From Clostridia bacterium (lineage in GTDB: Bacteria > Bacillota > Clostridia > Christensenellales > UBA1242): a DNA stretch of 36,565 bases. Below the pieces are notes generated by a model. That model was given only the letters and a program-made list of their open reading frames with translations, had not been told where the DNA came from and did no database searches. This document shows, in pieces, positions 9,822 through 18,956 of the stretch (the stretch's first letter is position 1; every line of letters begins with the position of its first letter). The position numbers were made by a program, and so were the translations under genes. The stretch lies in assembly GCA_009929275.1 (NCBI GenBank), contig SAAW01000011.1, positions 1-36,565 of the forward strand. The letters run 5' to 3'.

Positions 9822-11444
9822 TTAAACTTCAAAATTGTAGTCATCTAAAAATTTATAGAGTTCTTGTTGCAAGACCTTAAAATGTCTGCAAATTTTGCTA
9901 AGATTTGTGACTCTAAAACTTTTCAAACTTTCAAAGCACAGGAAGCACGCCAAAATGTCATCTCTCACATTATCTTTTTTTATTCGCCTTTCAATTTTTA
10001 TCACATATTTATTCAAACTGACGCTCAGCGGTGGGGTTTCATTTAATATATAGTCCACACTTTTAAGGACGGCGCTGTGAAGATGAATATTGTTTATTTT
10101 TGTTATTTGCATATTTGGCAAGACAATTTTAAGATAGATATTGTCCTTCGTCATAACGATGACAAGTGTCGAATCAAGTCCTGCACGTTTTTGGGCGATG
10201 GAATTTTTTAGATTTGTTTTTATCCTGTCAGAAAGAAGAATAATGTCAAAAAATTCGTCAAATTCGTCCCCTTCCAATGTGGCAAGTTTTAAAAGAAGAA
10301 GATTTTTGGGACTTGAAGGTGGCGATTTTAGTGTGTAATAATAGAAAAAATCAAGGTTTTCAAGGAAAACATTTTTGAGTTCAGCAAGGCTTAAAACAAG
10401 ATAACTTTTGATTTTCGACTGGACTTTAAGCACTTCTTTAAGAGGAAGACTATAGACATATTCAAGTTTAATTTTATCTCCCTTGTTGCAAAACGCAAGA
10501 TAGTGGTCAAAAAGATATTTGTCCAGAGGATTTATTGTCTTCAAATTTATAAGAAGTCTTTTCGCTTTTTCAAATTGCCCGTCGTTCATAAGGGCAATTA
10601 TGTAATAAAAACTTAGTTCAATGTCTTCCGTTTTGTTTTTTGAAAGATAGTCTTCCATATAGACAATGGCAAGAGTAAGACTTCCCGTTTGTGCAAAAGT
10701 AAGCCCAATTTTAAACTTATCTTCCTCATTTGAAAGTGTTTTATTCCTCAATTTTTCACGAATAATTTCATAATTTTTCGTGTCGTCTATGGTGTGAAAG
10801 ATAAGGAGCAAATTGCATAAATCTGCTACTGAATCTGTGCCATAAGCGTTCAAAAGTTTGAGAGCTTTTTCAATTTCTTTTTCAAAAAAATAGGCAAGGG
10901 CGAGTTCACTTCTATTGTCTTGCATAGAAAAATTATCGTTTTTTTCATACAGTTCAATCGCCTTAGAAAACTTGCCCTCTTCCATAAAATTCCTTGCATT
11001 TTCAAGTGTAATATTTTCACTCTTATCCCCGTCGATAACAAGGAATTTTGGCTGAAGGTTTTCAAGTGTTTTAAGCCTTTCTTTTGCACTTTGTCCCAAA
11101 AGAGTTTGCCCCAAATTTGCACATTGATTGAGATAAAATCTCGCCAAAATGACATCGTCTTGCACGGCAAAATTCTCACCAAGCCCGCGAAAAACACTCT
11201 GGGTGATGAGTTCTTCTTTTAACGACAAAAAATAATATAGGTTTGAAAGTTCGAGGTTTTTGTTGAAAAAATAGGCTTGTGCCAGCATAAAATTTAAGAG
11301 ATATATTTCAGCACCTCTGCACTTTTTCTTTGCTTTAAAAAAGTAGTCAATCGCTTTTGTTATTTTGCCGTCACGCAAAAATCCACTCCCTTTTTTGAAG
11401 TAAAAATTATCATCTTTATTAAACTGTATAACGTTGTTTTCCAT
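9822..11444 (-). CDS. TPR-like repeat protein (540 aa from internal ATG)
   Basis: FYFKKGSGFLRDGKITKAIDYFFKAKKKCRGAEIYLL and ARNFMEEGKFSKAIELYEKN repeats. The listed start at 11489 is a TTG with no SD; ATG at 11444 (MENNVIQF) preferred. Confidence 0.75.
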   Translation of the reverse strand: MENNVIQFNKDDNFYFKKGSGFLRDGKITKAIDYFFKAKKKCRGAEIYLLNFMLAQAYFFNKNLELSNLYYFLSLKEELITQSVFRGLGENFAVQDDVILARFYLNQCANLGQTLLGQSAKERLKTLENLQPKFLVIDGDKSENITLENARNFMEEGKFSKAIELYEKNDNFSMQDNRSELALAYFFEKEIEKALKLLNAYGTDSVADLCNLLLIFHTIDDTKNYEIIREKLRNKTLSNEEDKFKIGLTFAQTGSLTLAIVYMEDYLSKNKTEDIELSFYYIIALMNDGQFEKAKRLLINLKTINPLDKYLFDHYLAFCNKGDKIKLEYVYSLPLKEVLKVQSKIKSYLVLSLAELKNVFLENLDFFYYYTLKSPPSSPKNLLLLKLATLEGDEFDEFFDIILLSDRIKTNLKNSIAQKRAGLDSTLVIVMTKDNIYLKIVLPNMQITKINNIHLHSAVLKSVDYILNETPPLSVSLNKYVIKIERRIKKDNVRDDILACFLCFESLKSFRVTNLSKICRHFKVLQQELYKFLDDYNFEV

Positions 11445-11511
11445 AAATAATATTATTCTTTTAAAAAATAAAAAATAGCAAAAAAGCAAATATTTTATCT
11501 AAGATATAATT

Positions 11512-11540
11512 ATTATATCTTTCTTTTGACTTTTTTGCAA
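11512..11540 (-). promoter_or_regulatory. promoter of the TPR gene, with -10 inside a palindrome
   Basis: Minus strand TTGCAA-N17-TATAAT; -10 lies in AAGATATAAT-t-ATTATATCTT (11501-11521). Confidence 0.6.
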
Positions 11541-11572
11541 AAATATATTGGATATTCAGTTGCTTTTATTTT

Positions 11573-11597
11573 CAAAAAAACAAGAGAATAACTCTTG
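11573..11597 (-). terminator. rho-independent terminator after the zinc-ribbon gene
   Basis: Minus strand CAAGAG-TTATT-CTCTTG followed by TTTTTTT. Confidence 0.8.
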
Positions 11598-11614
11598 CAT
11601 TTTTGTGTTCAAAA

Positions 11615-12310
11615 TTAGTCAATATAAACATATCTCCTGCATTGTTCACATTCTAAATAGCCATTTTCTTTTAATTTATTCATCAAAGCCGATGGGATTT
11701 CCATGCTACAACCACCACACGAATTGCCATTGAGTGGCACAAAAACTGGGAAAATTCTGTCTTGTCTTAAATGCTTATATTTTGCAAGAATTTTTGGGTC
11801 AATCTGTTTTTCCATTTCAAGCATTTGTTTTTTAATTCCATCAATTTGTGGAGCAAATTTTTTGTTTATTCCCTCAAAAGCCTCTTTGTTTTCGTTATAT
11901 TTTTGCTTGTTTAAAATGATGCTTTTTTTGTAGTGTTCAGAATTTTTGATGATTGTAGATATATTTTCCGCTTGAAAAGAAAGCGTCCTTTCAAGAGATG
12001 CAAGTTTGCTTAAAAGAGCATTGATTTCGTCAAGTTTTGCGTTTAAAACTTCGACTGTAAATGAAGACAAGTCTTCTTTGTTGAATTTGTCGAGTTCCGT
12101 GAAATTTTTTTCAAACTCTTTTTTGCAATTTTCATATTCTTTAATTGCTTTATTGGCTGTTTCGTCAAGCAGAATAAGTTGACTTTGAGAATCCTTCGCA
12201 AGAGACATTGCCTTCAATAAATTTTGTTTTGCTGGGTCTTTTTCGACCTCTCTCTCAAAGGCTAACAAGTTGCCGTCAAGTTTTTGATATTCCAATATTT
12301 TTTCAAACAT
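11615..12310 (-). CDS. C4-type zinc-ribbon, coiled-coil protein (DUF164-like)
   Basis: Long coiled coil then CGGCSMEIP...YLECEQCRRYVY; GGAGGAAAAA upstream of ATG. Confidence 0.85.
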   Translation of the reverse strand: MFEKILEYQKLDGNLLAFEREVEKDPAKQNLLKAMSLAKDSQSQLILLDETANKAIKEYENCKKEFEKNFTELDKFNKEDLSSFTVEVLNAKLDEINALLSKLASLERTLSFQAENISTIIKNSEHYKKSIILNKQKYNENKEAFEGINKKFAPQIDGIKKQMLEMEKQIDPKILAKYKHLRQDRIFPVFVPLNGNSCGGCSMEIPSALMNKLKENGYLECEQCRRYVYID

Positions 12311-12353
12311 TTTTTCCTCCTAAATCTGTTTTTCTGGCATTAAAAAATCCTTT

Positions 12354-12530
12354 TCAATGCTTAAACTTTCTTTTTAAAAAATTTTCTAATATTTTTTTCT
12401 CAAAATTTTTTTCAAAATTTATGAAATTAAGAAAGTTTGAAGTTGGTTTTTCTAAGTTAGTTTTAACAAAAAGCAAATCTATTTCTGTCAAATTTTGCTC
12501 TATGCCTACCCTCTTAGCCACAATTATATT
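12354..12530 (-). other. possible leaderless GTG-initiated small ORF (58 codons)
   Basis: TGGTCA-N17-TATAAT, 6 nt, then GTG opening VAKRVGIEQNLTEIDLLFVKTN...; no recognisable family. Confidence 0.25.
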
Positions 12531-12979
12531 ATAGAACATTTTTTCTTATTTGACCAGAACATCTTTCACAATTTTGTAACAAACTTTTTTTAAATTTGTT
12601 GCAATTCATAAATTATTTTTGAGGTTGCAAGATTAATTTTTTAACTTTTCTTGTCACATTTTTTGACAAATTTTTCCTTTTCTCTAACTTGTTTATTTCT
12701 GTGATAAAAATCTGTTTTGGCACAGAATTGTCACTTTTTTGGGGTAAATTCTCATATAAAACTTTTTTTGTAGCCACTTTAAACGAAACAAATATGTGAA
12801 AAAAAAGTCATTATTCTTGTTTTTGATTTGTCTAGGCATTTGACTTTTATGTCGATGACAAAGGCAAAGTCTAATAATTTATGTTAAGTAATTTTTTGTT
12901 ATAAAGCGTGTCTTATTTCAATGTCGGCAATGATTTTTCAGTCTTAAAGTGGCAAGTTGTTTTAATTCTTCGCCTCGTC

Positions 12980-14035
12980 TTAATCACAAAAATCTTCCAA
13001 TTTTTTGCATCTGTTTGGGTGACGAAGTTTTCTTAAAGCCTTTGCTTCAATCTGCCTTATACGCTCTCTTGTGACAGAAAATTCTTTGCCAACTTCTTCA
13101 AGCGTTCGAGGGTGAGAATCGTCTAGCCCATAACGCAGGCGGATAACTTTCTGTTCCCTTGGAGTGAGCGTGTCGATGGCAGACATAAGTTGTTCTTTCA
13201 AAATAAGTTGGGCAGCGGTTTCCACAGGGGATTTGATGCTTTCATCTTCCACAAAGTCGCCGATTTTGCTGTCTTCCTCTTCGCCGACAGGGTTCTCAAG
13301 CGACACAGGGTCTTGGGCAATCTTTTGAATTTCGCACACACGCTGTTCACTTATTCCCATTTTTTCGGCAATTTCTTTTGCAGTTGGGTCACGGCTTAGA
13401 GATTGCAAAAGTTGACGCGAAACTCTGATAAGTTTGTTGATCGTCTCCACCATATGCACAGGAATTCTTATCGTCCTTGCTTGGTCGGCAATTGCACGAG
13501 TGATTGATTGTCTGATCCACCACGTTGCATATGTCGAAAAACGAAAGCCTTTTGTGTAGTCAAACTTTTCGACTGCTTTTAAAAGCCCCAAATTCCCTTC
13601 TTGAATGAGGTCGAGCAGTTGCATACTCGTCCTTCCGACATATTTTTTGGCAATGCTGACGACAAGTCGTAGGTTTGCTTCTGAAAGTCTTTGGCGAGCG
13701 TTTTCATCTCCCTCTGCCATAAGTTTGGCATATTTAACTTCCTCATCACCAGAGAGAAGTGGCACTTTTCCGATTTCTTTAAGATAAATTTTGACTGGGT
13801 CGTCCACTTGCACTTGTTTGACAATCTCACTGATGTCTTCGAGGTCGTTTAAGTCTTCTGTTTTATTGATTTTGATGCCTTTTTCAGTGAAATAGTCTTC
13901 CACATCGGTGATGTCTTGAGCGGAAGCGTCATATTTTAAAAGACGAAGGACAATCTCCTCTTCGTTCAGGTTTCCTTTGCTTTTGGCAATCTCGGTTAGT
14001 CTGTTTATTTCTGGTTGAAATCTTTCGTTATACAT
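12980..14035 (-). CDS. rpoD: RNA polymerase primary sigma factor
   Basis: [74 protein letters not shown]; region 4.2 [30 protein letters not shown]. Confidence 0.98.
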   Translation of the reverse strand: MYNERFQPEINRLTEIAKSKGNLNEEEIVLRLLKYDASAQDITDVEDYFTEKGIKINKTEDLNDLEDISEIVKQVQVDDPVKIYLKEIGKVPLLSGDEEVKYAKLMAEGDENARQRLSEANLRLVVSIAKKYVGRTSMQLLDLIQEGNLGLLKAVEKFDYTKGFRFSTYATWWIRQSITRAIADQARTIRIPVHMVETINKLIRVSRQLLQSLSRDPTAKEIAEKMGISEQRVCEIQKIAQDPVSLENPVGEEEDSKIGDFVEDESIKSPVETAAQLILKEQLMSAIDTLTPREQKVIRLRYGLDDSHPRTLEEVGKEFSVTRERIRQIEAKALRKLRHPNRCKKLEDFCD

Positions 14036-15826
14036 TTATTTATCTCCATTTTTTATTTCTTTTGCAATTTCTGTGAGTTTTTCAGCAATCTGCCTGCGTT
14101 TGGCATTATCTGTTTCCTCTTTAAAACTTTTCATCAGTTGTTCTTGTTTCGCTTTTAGGTCTAACAAAGTAATTTTCCCTAAACATTCGTCAAAATATAC
14201 CTTTTTATTCTCATTAAAACTAGAGAAATTGAAGTTGATTATTCTTGATATATCTTCATTTTTCTCCACTTCAAAATAGTCAAAAAGTGAACTTATCGTG
14301 TATGTTTTGCCTTCAAGGTGACATTCTTTGGCAAAATCAAAAAGTTTTTGATAGTTTGGATTTTGAAAAATGAGTTTCTTTGAAAGTGCGGGAAAAGCGT
14401 ATTCTTGCTTATGAATGATGCTTGCAAGCACGAATTGAACTGCTTTATGTTCGCCTTGCGGACGAGTGATAAAATCTTTTTCTTCATTCATTTCGCCGTC
14501 ATTTTGGTGAGGGTTGTCCACTCTGTCTTTTTGCAAATCTCTTCTTAAAATGTCAATGGGAACATCTGTCTTTTCTGCCACAATTTTGAGATATATTTCT
14601 TTTTCAGAGTTGCTGTTAAGGTTTTTCAAAACTTCAAGTGCTTGCGTGATGAAGGTATTTTTTTGATAGTTGTCTTTCAAATCATTTTTAATCGAAAGGG
14701 TGTCAAGTTTATATTCAATGCTGTCTTTTGCCACTGATAATGCTTCTTTCAAGTCTTCTGCACCATATTTTTTCAAAAATTCGTCGGGGTCAAGGTTGTC
14801 TTTCAGTTTCACCACTCGAACTTCCAGCCCCGTTTCCGAAAGAACATCAATCGCCTTATATGTTGCGTTTTGCCCTGCATTATCGCCGTCAAGACACAAT
14901 ATGATTTTGCTTGTGTAGCGTTTTAGTTCGCTCGCGTGATATGGAGTAAGGGCTGTGCCCAAGCAAGCCACGGTATTTTTGAAGCCCGCTTTAAACATTG
15001 CAATAACATCTATTGTTCCCTCACAAATGATTATGTAATCAATATTTTGCTCTTTTTTGAGATTTTTGATGGTGTGAATGTTATATATTGTCTTGCTTTT
15101 ATCAAAAACTATGGTCTGGGTTGAGTTGCGATATTTGGCAAATTTGGAAGAGTCGTCTAATGTCCTTGCTGTGAACCCTATGCAATCGCCAAAAGAATTT
15201 AAAATGGGAAACATAAGCCTTGTGGCAAAGACATCATAAGGATTGCCATGCTCGTTATGTTCAATCAGCCCCGCCAACTTCATTGTTTCAAGAGAGATTT
15301 TTTCTCTTTCAAGGTGCCTGATGAGTCCATTCCAATCGGGGCTGTAGCCAATGCCAAAATATTTCACGACTTCATCTGTTAATCCTCGTTTTAATACATA
15401 TGCCGTAGCAGGTGTGTTTTGAGTTAGGTCAAGTTTTGAAATGTAATAATCTCTGGCAAGGCTGAGTGCTTTTAAGACTTTTTCTTTTTGTTTTAAAGCC
15501 TCTAAGTCGGCATTTTTGACATTAATTTCTGGCAAAGACATTCCTGCATTTTGGGCTAAAAATTTCACAGCCTCAAAAAAAGTCATATTCTCATATTTTT
15601 CCACGAACTTGATGACATCTCCACTCTCGCCACAGCCAAAGCAATGATAGAATTGCTCAACCTCATTCACGGCAAAACTGGGCGTTTTCTCAAAATGAAA
15701 AGGACAGCACGCCCAATGGGTTCTGCCTTTCTTTTCAAGAGATAATGATTTTGATATCACAGAGATGATATCATTTCTTCTTTTTACTTCCTCGATAAAA
15801 TCCGCTGGAAGACCAAAATTTGTCAA
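14036..15826 (-). CDS. dnaG: DNA primase
   Basis: CPFHFEKTPSFAVNEVEQFYHCFGCGESGDVIKF zinc finger, Toprim EGTIDVIAMFKAGF...LCLDGDNAGQNA; TTG start; abuts rpoD. Confidence 0.97.
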   Translation of the reverse strand: MTNFGLPADFIEEVKRRNDIISVISKSLSLEKKGRTHWACCPFHFEKTPSFAVNEVEQFYHCFGCGESGDVIKFVEKYENMTFFEAVKFLAQNAGMSLPEINVKNADLEALKQKEKVLKALSLARDYYISKLDLTQNTPATAYVLKRGLTDEVVKYFGIGYSPDWNGLIRHLEREKISLETMKLAGLIEHNEHGNPYDVFATRLMFPILNSFGDCIGFTARTLDDSSKFAKYRNSTQTIVFDKSKTIYNIHTIKNLKKEQNIDYIIICEGTIDVIAMFKAGFKNTVACLGTALTPYHASELKRYTSKIILCLDGDNAGQNATYKAIDVLSETGLEVRVVKLKDNLDPDEFLKKYGAEDLKEALSVAKDSIEYKLDTLSIKNDLKDNYQKNTFITQALEVLKNLNSNSEKEIYLKIVAEKTDVPIDILRRDLQKDRVDNPHQNDGEMNEEKDFITRPQGEHKAVQFVLASIIHKQEYAFPALSKKLIFQNPNYQKLFDFAKECHLEGKTYTISSLFDYFEVEKNEDISRIINFNFSSFNENKKVYFDECLGKITLLDLKAKQEQLMKSFKEETDNAKRRQIAEKLTEIAKEIKNGDK

Positions 15827-15952
15827 AAGTATTTTTAACTCCCTAAAATAATCAACTAATCTATATATACTGCGTTTCTTCGCTTTTTCTTTTTTTTATT
15901 TTCAAAATTTATTTTGTTTTTACAATTTCCCTTCAATTTAAGGTTTTTTTGC

Positions 15953-15978
15953 ATAAAAAAATGGATTTTTTAACCCAC
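15953..15978 (-). terminator. terminator downstream of fakA
   Basis: Minus strand GTGGGTT-AAAA-AATCCAT (two G-U pairs) followed by a T tract. Confidence 0.65.
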
Positions 15979-15996
15979 TTTTTTTTCTTAAAAATA

Positions 15997-17634
15997 TTAT
16001 TCAACCGATAAAATGTAGTAATAAACTGGTTGTCCTCCGCAAACTGCATTGAATTCGCACTGAGGATATATGTTTTGAAGTTTCTCTTGAAGTTTTAAAG
16101 CGTCTTCCTCTTTAATGTCGGTGCCATAAAAAAGTGTGACATTAACGGTGTTGTCGTCGAGAAGTTTGTCCACAAGCCCTTGAACAGTCTCCGTCACTTC
16201 CTTGCCTTTTGCCAAAATAGAACTGTTGTCCAGCCCAATGATCTCGCCGACACTGAGGTCAAATCCGTCAACGTGGGTGTCCCTCACTGCATATGTCACA
16301 CTGCCCGTTTTCACATTTTGCATTGATTCCATCATTGCCTCGGTGTTTTCCTCCACAGTTGCATCTGGGTTGAAAGCAAGACAAGAGGAAATGCCCTCTG
16401 GAATGCTCTTTGTTGGAATGACGACAATATTTTTCTTTGTCAGGTCTTTTGCTTGCTCGGCGGCAAGAATTATATTTTTGTTGTTTGGAAGCACAAAGAC
16501 AGTGTCGGCATTCACTTTGTCCACTGCTTCCACAATGTCATTTGCACTTGGGTTCATCGTCTGCCCGCCTTTGATGATATAGTCCACCATTAAATCTTTG
16601 AAAAGGACAGAAAAACCATCGCCAGCGGCAACTGAAACAATCCCCATTGGCTTTGAAAGTTCTTTTTTGTTTTTCTCTTTGAGAAGTTCTCTGTTTTGTT
16701 CGAGCATATTTTCAATCTTAACATTGGTTATCTCGCCAAGTTCAAGAGCAAAACCTAAGGCTTTGTTTGGCTCATTGCTGTGGACGTGGACTTTGACAAG
16801 GCTTAAGTCGCCAATGCAAATGACAGAATCGCCAAGTTCGACAAGGCGTTCGCGAAGTTTGTCAATGTCGCTCTGAGTGGTCTTTTTGTGCATATTTATT
16901 ATCATATACTCTGTGCAATAAGCAAATTGAATCTCTGCAAGATCGACAATGTTTGAATGAATACTTTTGTCTTTTTCGTAGGCACTGACAGGGTCGATTG
17001 CCTCTTCGGTGAGAGCGTCGTCGTTAGTAAGGGCCTTATAAAACCCTGTGAAAATGACGAGAAGTCCTCTGCCACCAGCATCGACAACTCCTGCTTTTTT
17101 AAGCACAGGCAACAATTCAGGTGTTTGAAGCAAAATTTCTTCGCCTTTATCAAGAACATCTTTCAAAAAAGTTTCAAAATCGCTGTATTTCTTGCAAGAA
17201 CTCTGTGCATATTCACTCATAACTCGCACAACTGTGAGAATCGTGCCCTCTTTTGGCTTCGTGACTGCTTTGTAGGCAATGTCGGCACCTTCTTTGATTG
17301 CCCTTGCAAAATCTTTTGTTTTGAGTTCGGTGCATTGACGAAAAACCGTCGCCATTCCTTTCAAAATTTGAGAAAGAATAACCCCCGAATTTCCTCTGGC
17401 TCCTCGAAGAGCGCCTTTTGTGATTGCTTCTGAAAGTGAGTCGAAGTTATTGTTAACACATTCGTTCACTTCTTTTAAAGCAGATTTGAAAGTCAAATTC
17501 ATATTTGTGCCTGTGTCGCCGTCTGGCACTGGAAAAACATTTAATGAATCCACATATTGTCTATTTTCTTCGAGCAATTTTGACGCCACGAGTATCATTT
17601 TTCTGAACATTGCTCCGCTTATTGTTTTTTGCAA
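15997..17634 (-). CDS. fakA: DAK (DhaL) domain, FakA/YloV-type fatty acid kinase family protein
   Basis: LNVFPVPDGDTGTNMNLTFKSAL, GARGNSGVILSQILKG, DAGGRGLLVIFTGF; TTG start with GGAGGGG SD. Confidence 0.9.
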   Translation of the reverse strand: MQKTISGAMFRKMILVASKLLEENRQYVDSLNVFPVPDGDTGTNMNLTFKSALKEVNECVNNNFDSLSEAITKGALRGARGNSGVILSQILKGMATVFRQCTELKTKDFARAIKEGADIAYKAVTKPKEGTILTVVRVMSEYAQSSCKKYSDFETFLKDVLDKGEEILLQTPELLPVLKKAGVVDAGGRGLLVIFTGFYKALTNDDALTEEAIDPVSAYEKDKSIHSNIVDLAEIQFAYCTEYMIINMHKKTTQSDIDKLRERLVELGDSVICIGDLSLVKVHVHSNEPNKALGFALELGEITNVKIENMLEQNRELLKEKNKKELSKPMGIVSVAAGDGFSVLFKDLMVDYIIKGGQTMNPSANDIVEAVDKVNADTVFVLPNNKNIILAAEQAKDLTKKNIVVIPTKSIPEGISSCLAFNPDATVEENTEAMMESMQNVKTGSVTYAVRDTHVDGFDLSVGEIIGLDNSSILAKGKEVTETVQGLVDKLLDDNTVNVTLFYGTDIKEEDALKLQEKLQNIYPQCEFNAVCGGQPVYYYILSVE

Positions 17635-17701
17635 CTTAATTCCCCTCCGTAATAAATACGTAAATTAAAATTAACTTTAAAAAGTTAATCTTCAAACAAA
17701 A

Positions 17702-18052
17702 TTAGACCCGAACACCAATGACTTTGATATTGACTGCGTCAACAATCATTCCAGTAAACTTCTCTACGCTATACTTAACTGTGCTTTTTAAACTATCAGC
17801 AACCGCTGTGATTGAAATGCCATATTTAAGGATAACGTTTAAGTCCACTGTTATGTGATTGTTCACACTGACAATCTTTACGCCCCGTGCAAAGGATCTG
17901 TTTTTGAAAAGTTCGCCAAAATTTTCCTTCATACTCTTCGAAACAAGGTCAACGACACCATAGCATTCAAGCGCATTAAACCCAGCAACAACCGCAATGG
18001 CATTGTTGTCTATTGTTATGTCTCCAAAAGCATTAGAAGTTTTTACGAACAT
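17702..18052 (-). CDS. Asp23/Gls24 family envelope stress protein
   Basis: 116 aa, ITIDNNAIAVVAGFNALECYGVVDLV...GVKIVSVNNHITVDLNVILKYGISI; immediately upstream of the DAK gene. Confidence 0.93.
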   Translation of the reverse strand: MFVKTSNAFGDITIDNNAIAVVAGFNALECYGVVDLVSKSMKENFGELFKNRSFARGVKIVSVNNHITVDLNVILKYGISITAVADSLKSTVKYSVEKFTGMIVDAVNIKVIGVRV

Positions 18053-18068
18053 AAAATTTCCTTTTATA

Positions 18069-18093
18069 GCAAAAAAAAGATTTCACAATCTTT
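18069..18093 (-). terminator. terminator-like hairpin in the spoVM-asp23 intergenic region
   Basis: Minus strand AAAGATT-GTGA-AATCTTT followed by TTTTT, about 20 nt before the asp23 ATG. Confidence 0.7.
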
Positions 18094-18109
18094 CCAAACT
18101 AACGGATAA

Positions 18110-18138
18110 ATAATACAACATAATTTTACTTTTTGCAA
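18110..18138 (-). promoter_or_regulatory. promoter for asp23-fakA
   Basis: Minus strand TTGCAA-N17-TATTAT, upstream of the hairpin at 18076-18093. Confidence 0.5.
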
Positions 18139-18160
18139 GTAAAAAAATTAAATTGGCGAC

Positions 18161-18250
18161 TTATTGTTCAATTTTTATGTAATGTTTTTTAAAAAGCAAC
18201 TTCAAAAATATTCCTAGTCCTTTTGGGGCTTTTATGCAATATATTTTCAT
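18161..18250 (-). CDS. spoVM: SpoVM-like 29-aa sporulation peptide (not in the supplied ORF track)
   Basis: ATG AAA ATA TAT TGC ATA AAA GCC CCA AAA GGA CTA GGA ... TAA = MKIYCIKAPKGLGIFLKLLFKKHYIKIEQ. Recalled B. subtilis SpoVM is MKFYTIKLPKFLGGIVRAMLGSFRKD; Pro9 is conserved. GAGG SD upstream; locus rpe-X-asp23-yloV. Confidence 0.85.
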   Translation of the reverse strand: MKIYCIKAPKGLGIFLKLLFKKHYIKIEQ

Positions 18251-18272
18251 TGACAGACCTCTTTTTTAGTCT

Positions 18273-18280
18273 ATTGTATG
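18273..18280 (-). promoter_or_regulatory. sigma-E/K-like -10 element upstream of the spoVM-like ORF
   Basis: Minus strand CATACAAT(A), 22 nt upstream of the ATG; no clear -35 found. Confidence 0.35.
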
Positions 18281-18299
18281 AATAAATATTGTTGTTTTG

Positions 18300-18956
18300 T
18301 TACATTGATTTTAAGTCTTTAACTGTCTTTTCAAGGTTTTTGCTTGAAAAAAGAAAGTTGCCCATAACAACCATTTTCACATTCTTTTCTTTAAGTTTCA
18401 CAATGTTTTCACTGTTCACCCCACCGTCCACTTCAATCACGATTTCCAGTTTTTGACATTTTAGATAAGCGTTAATCTTGGCTAGTCGCTCATATGTTTG
18501 AAGCAAAAACTCCTGCCCACTTTTGCCCGGCGTGACGCTCATCACAAGAAGCAAGTCGCAAAAAGGAATGAGGGGGAGAATGTCGGCTACGGGCGTTTCT
18601 GGCTTAAAACTAAGCCCCGCAAAACAGCCTTTTTTACGAATGTTTGACAAGACTTTTATCAACTTATCCTTATTTTTGAACACTTCAAAATGCACGGTGA
18701 GAATGTTCGCTCCCGCTTTAATATACTTTTTATATATCTTTTCAGGGCTCAAAGTCATCAAATGCACATCAAGCGGTTTTGTGGTCTGTTTTTTAATCTC
18801 AATAACGGTTTTATGAGAAAAAGTCTTTGCTGTCACAAACTCCCCGTCCATAACGTCGCAGTGGATATAGTCGACATCTGTGTCGTTCAATCTCTCAATA
18901 TATTCGTGCAAGTCTTCCAATTTTGGAGGGTTTGTGGATGCTGAAATTAACATCAT
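18300..18956 (-). CDS. rpe: ribulose-phosphate 3-epimerase
   Basis: DVDYIHCDVMDGEFV, DVHLMTLSPEKIYKKYIKAGANILTVHFE, VMSVTPGKSGQEFL, IEVDGGVNSENI. Confidence 0.95.
   Translation of the reverse strand: MMLISASTNPPKLEDLHEYIERLNDTDVDYIHCDVMDGEFVTAKTFSHKTVIEIKKQTTKPLDVHLMTLSPEKIYKKYIKAGANILTVHFEVFKNKDKLIKVLSNIRKKGCFAGLSFKPETPVADILPLIPFCDLLLVMSVTPGKSGQEFLLQTYERLAKINAYLKCQKLEIVIEVDGGVNSENIVKLKEKNVKMVVMGNFLFSSKNLEKTVKDLKSM

Noticed and set aside
12540-12980. Post-rpoD gap considered as decayed trmK/nif3 pseudogenes
   Set aside because: No recognisable residual motifs of either family in any frame I could read.
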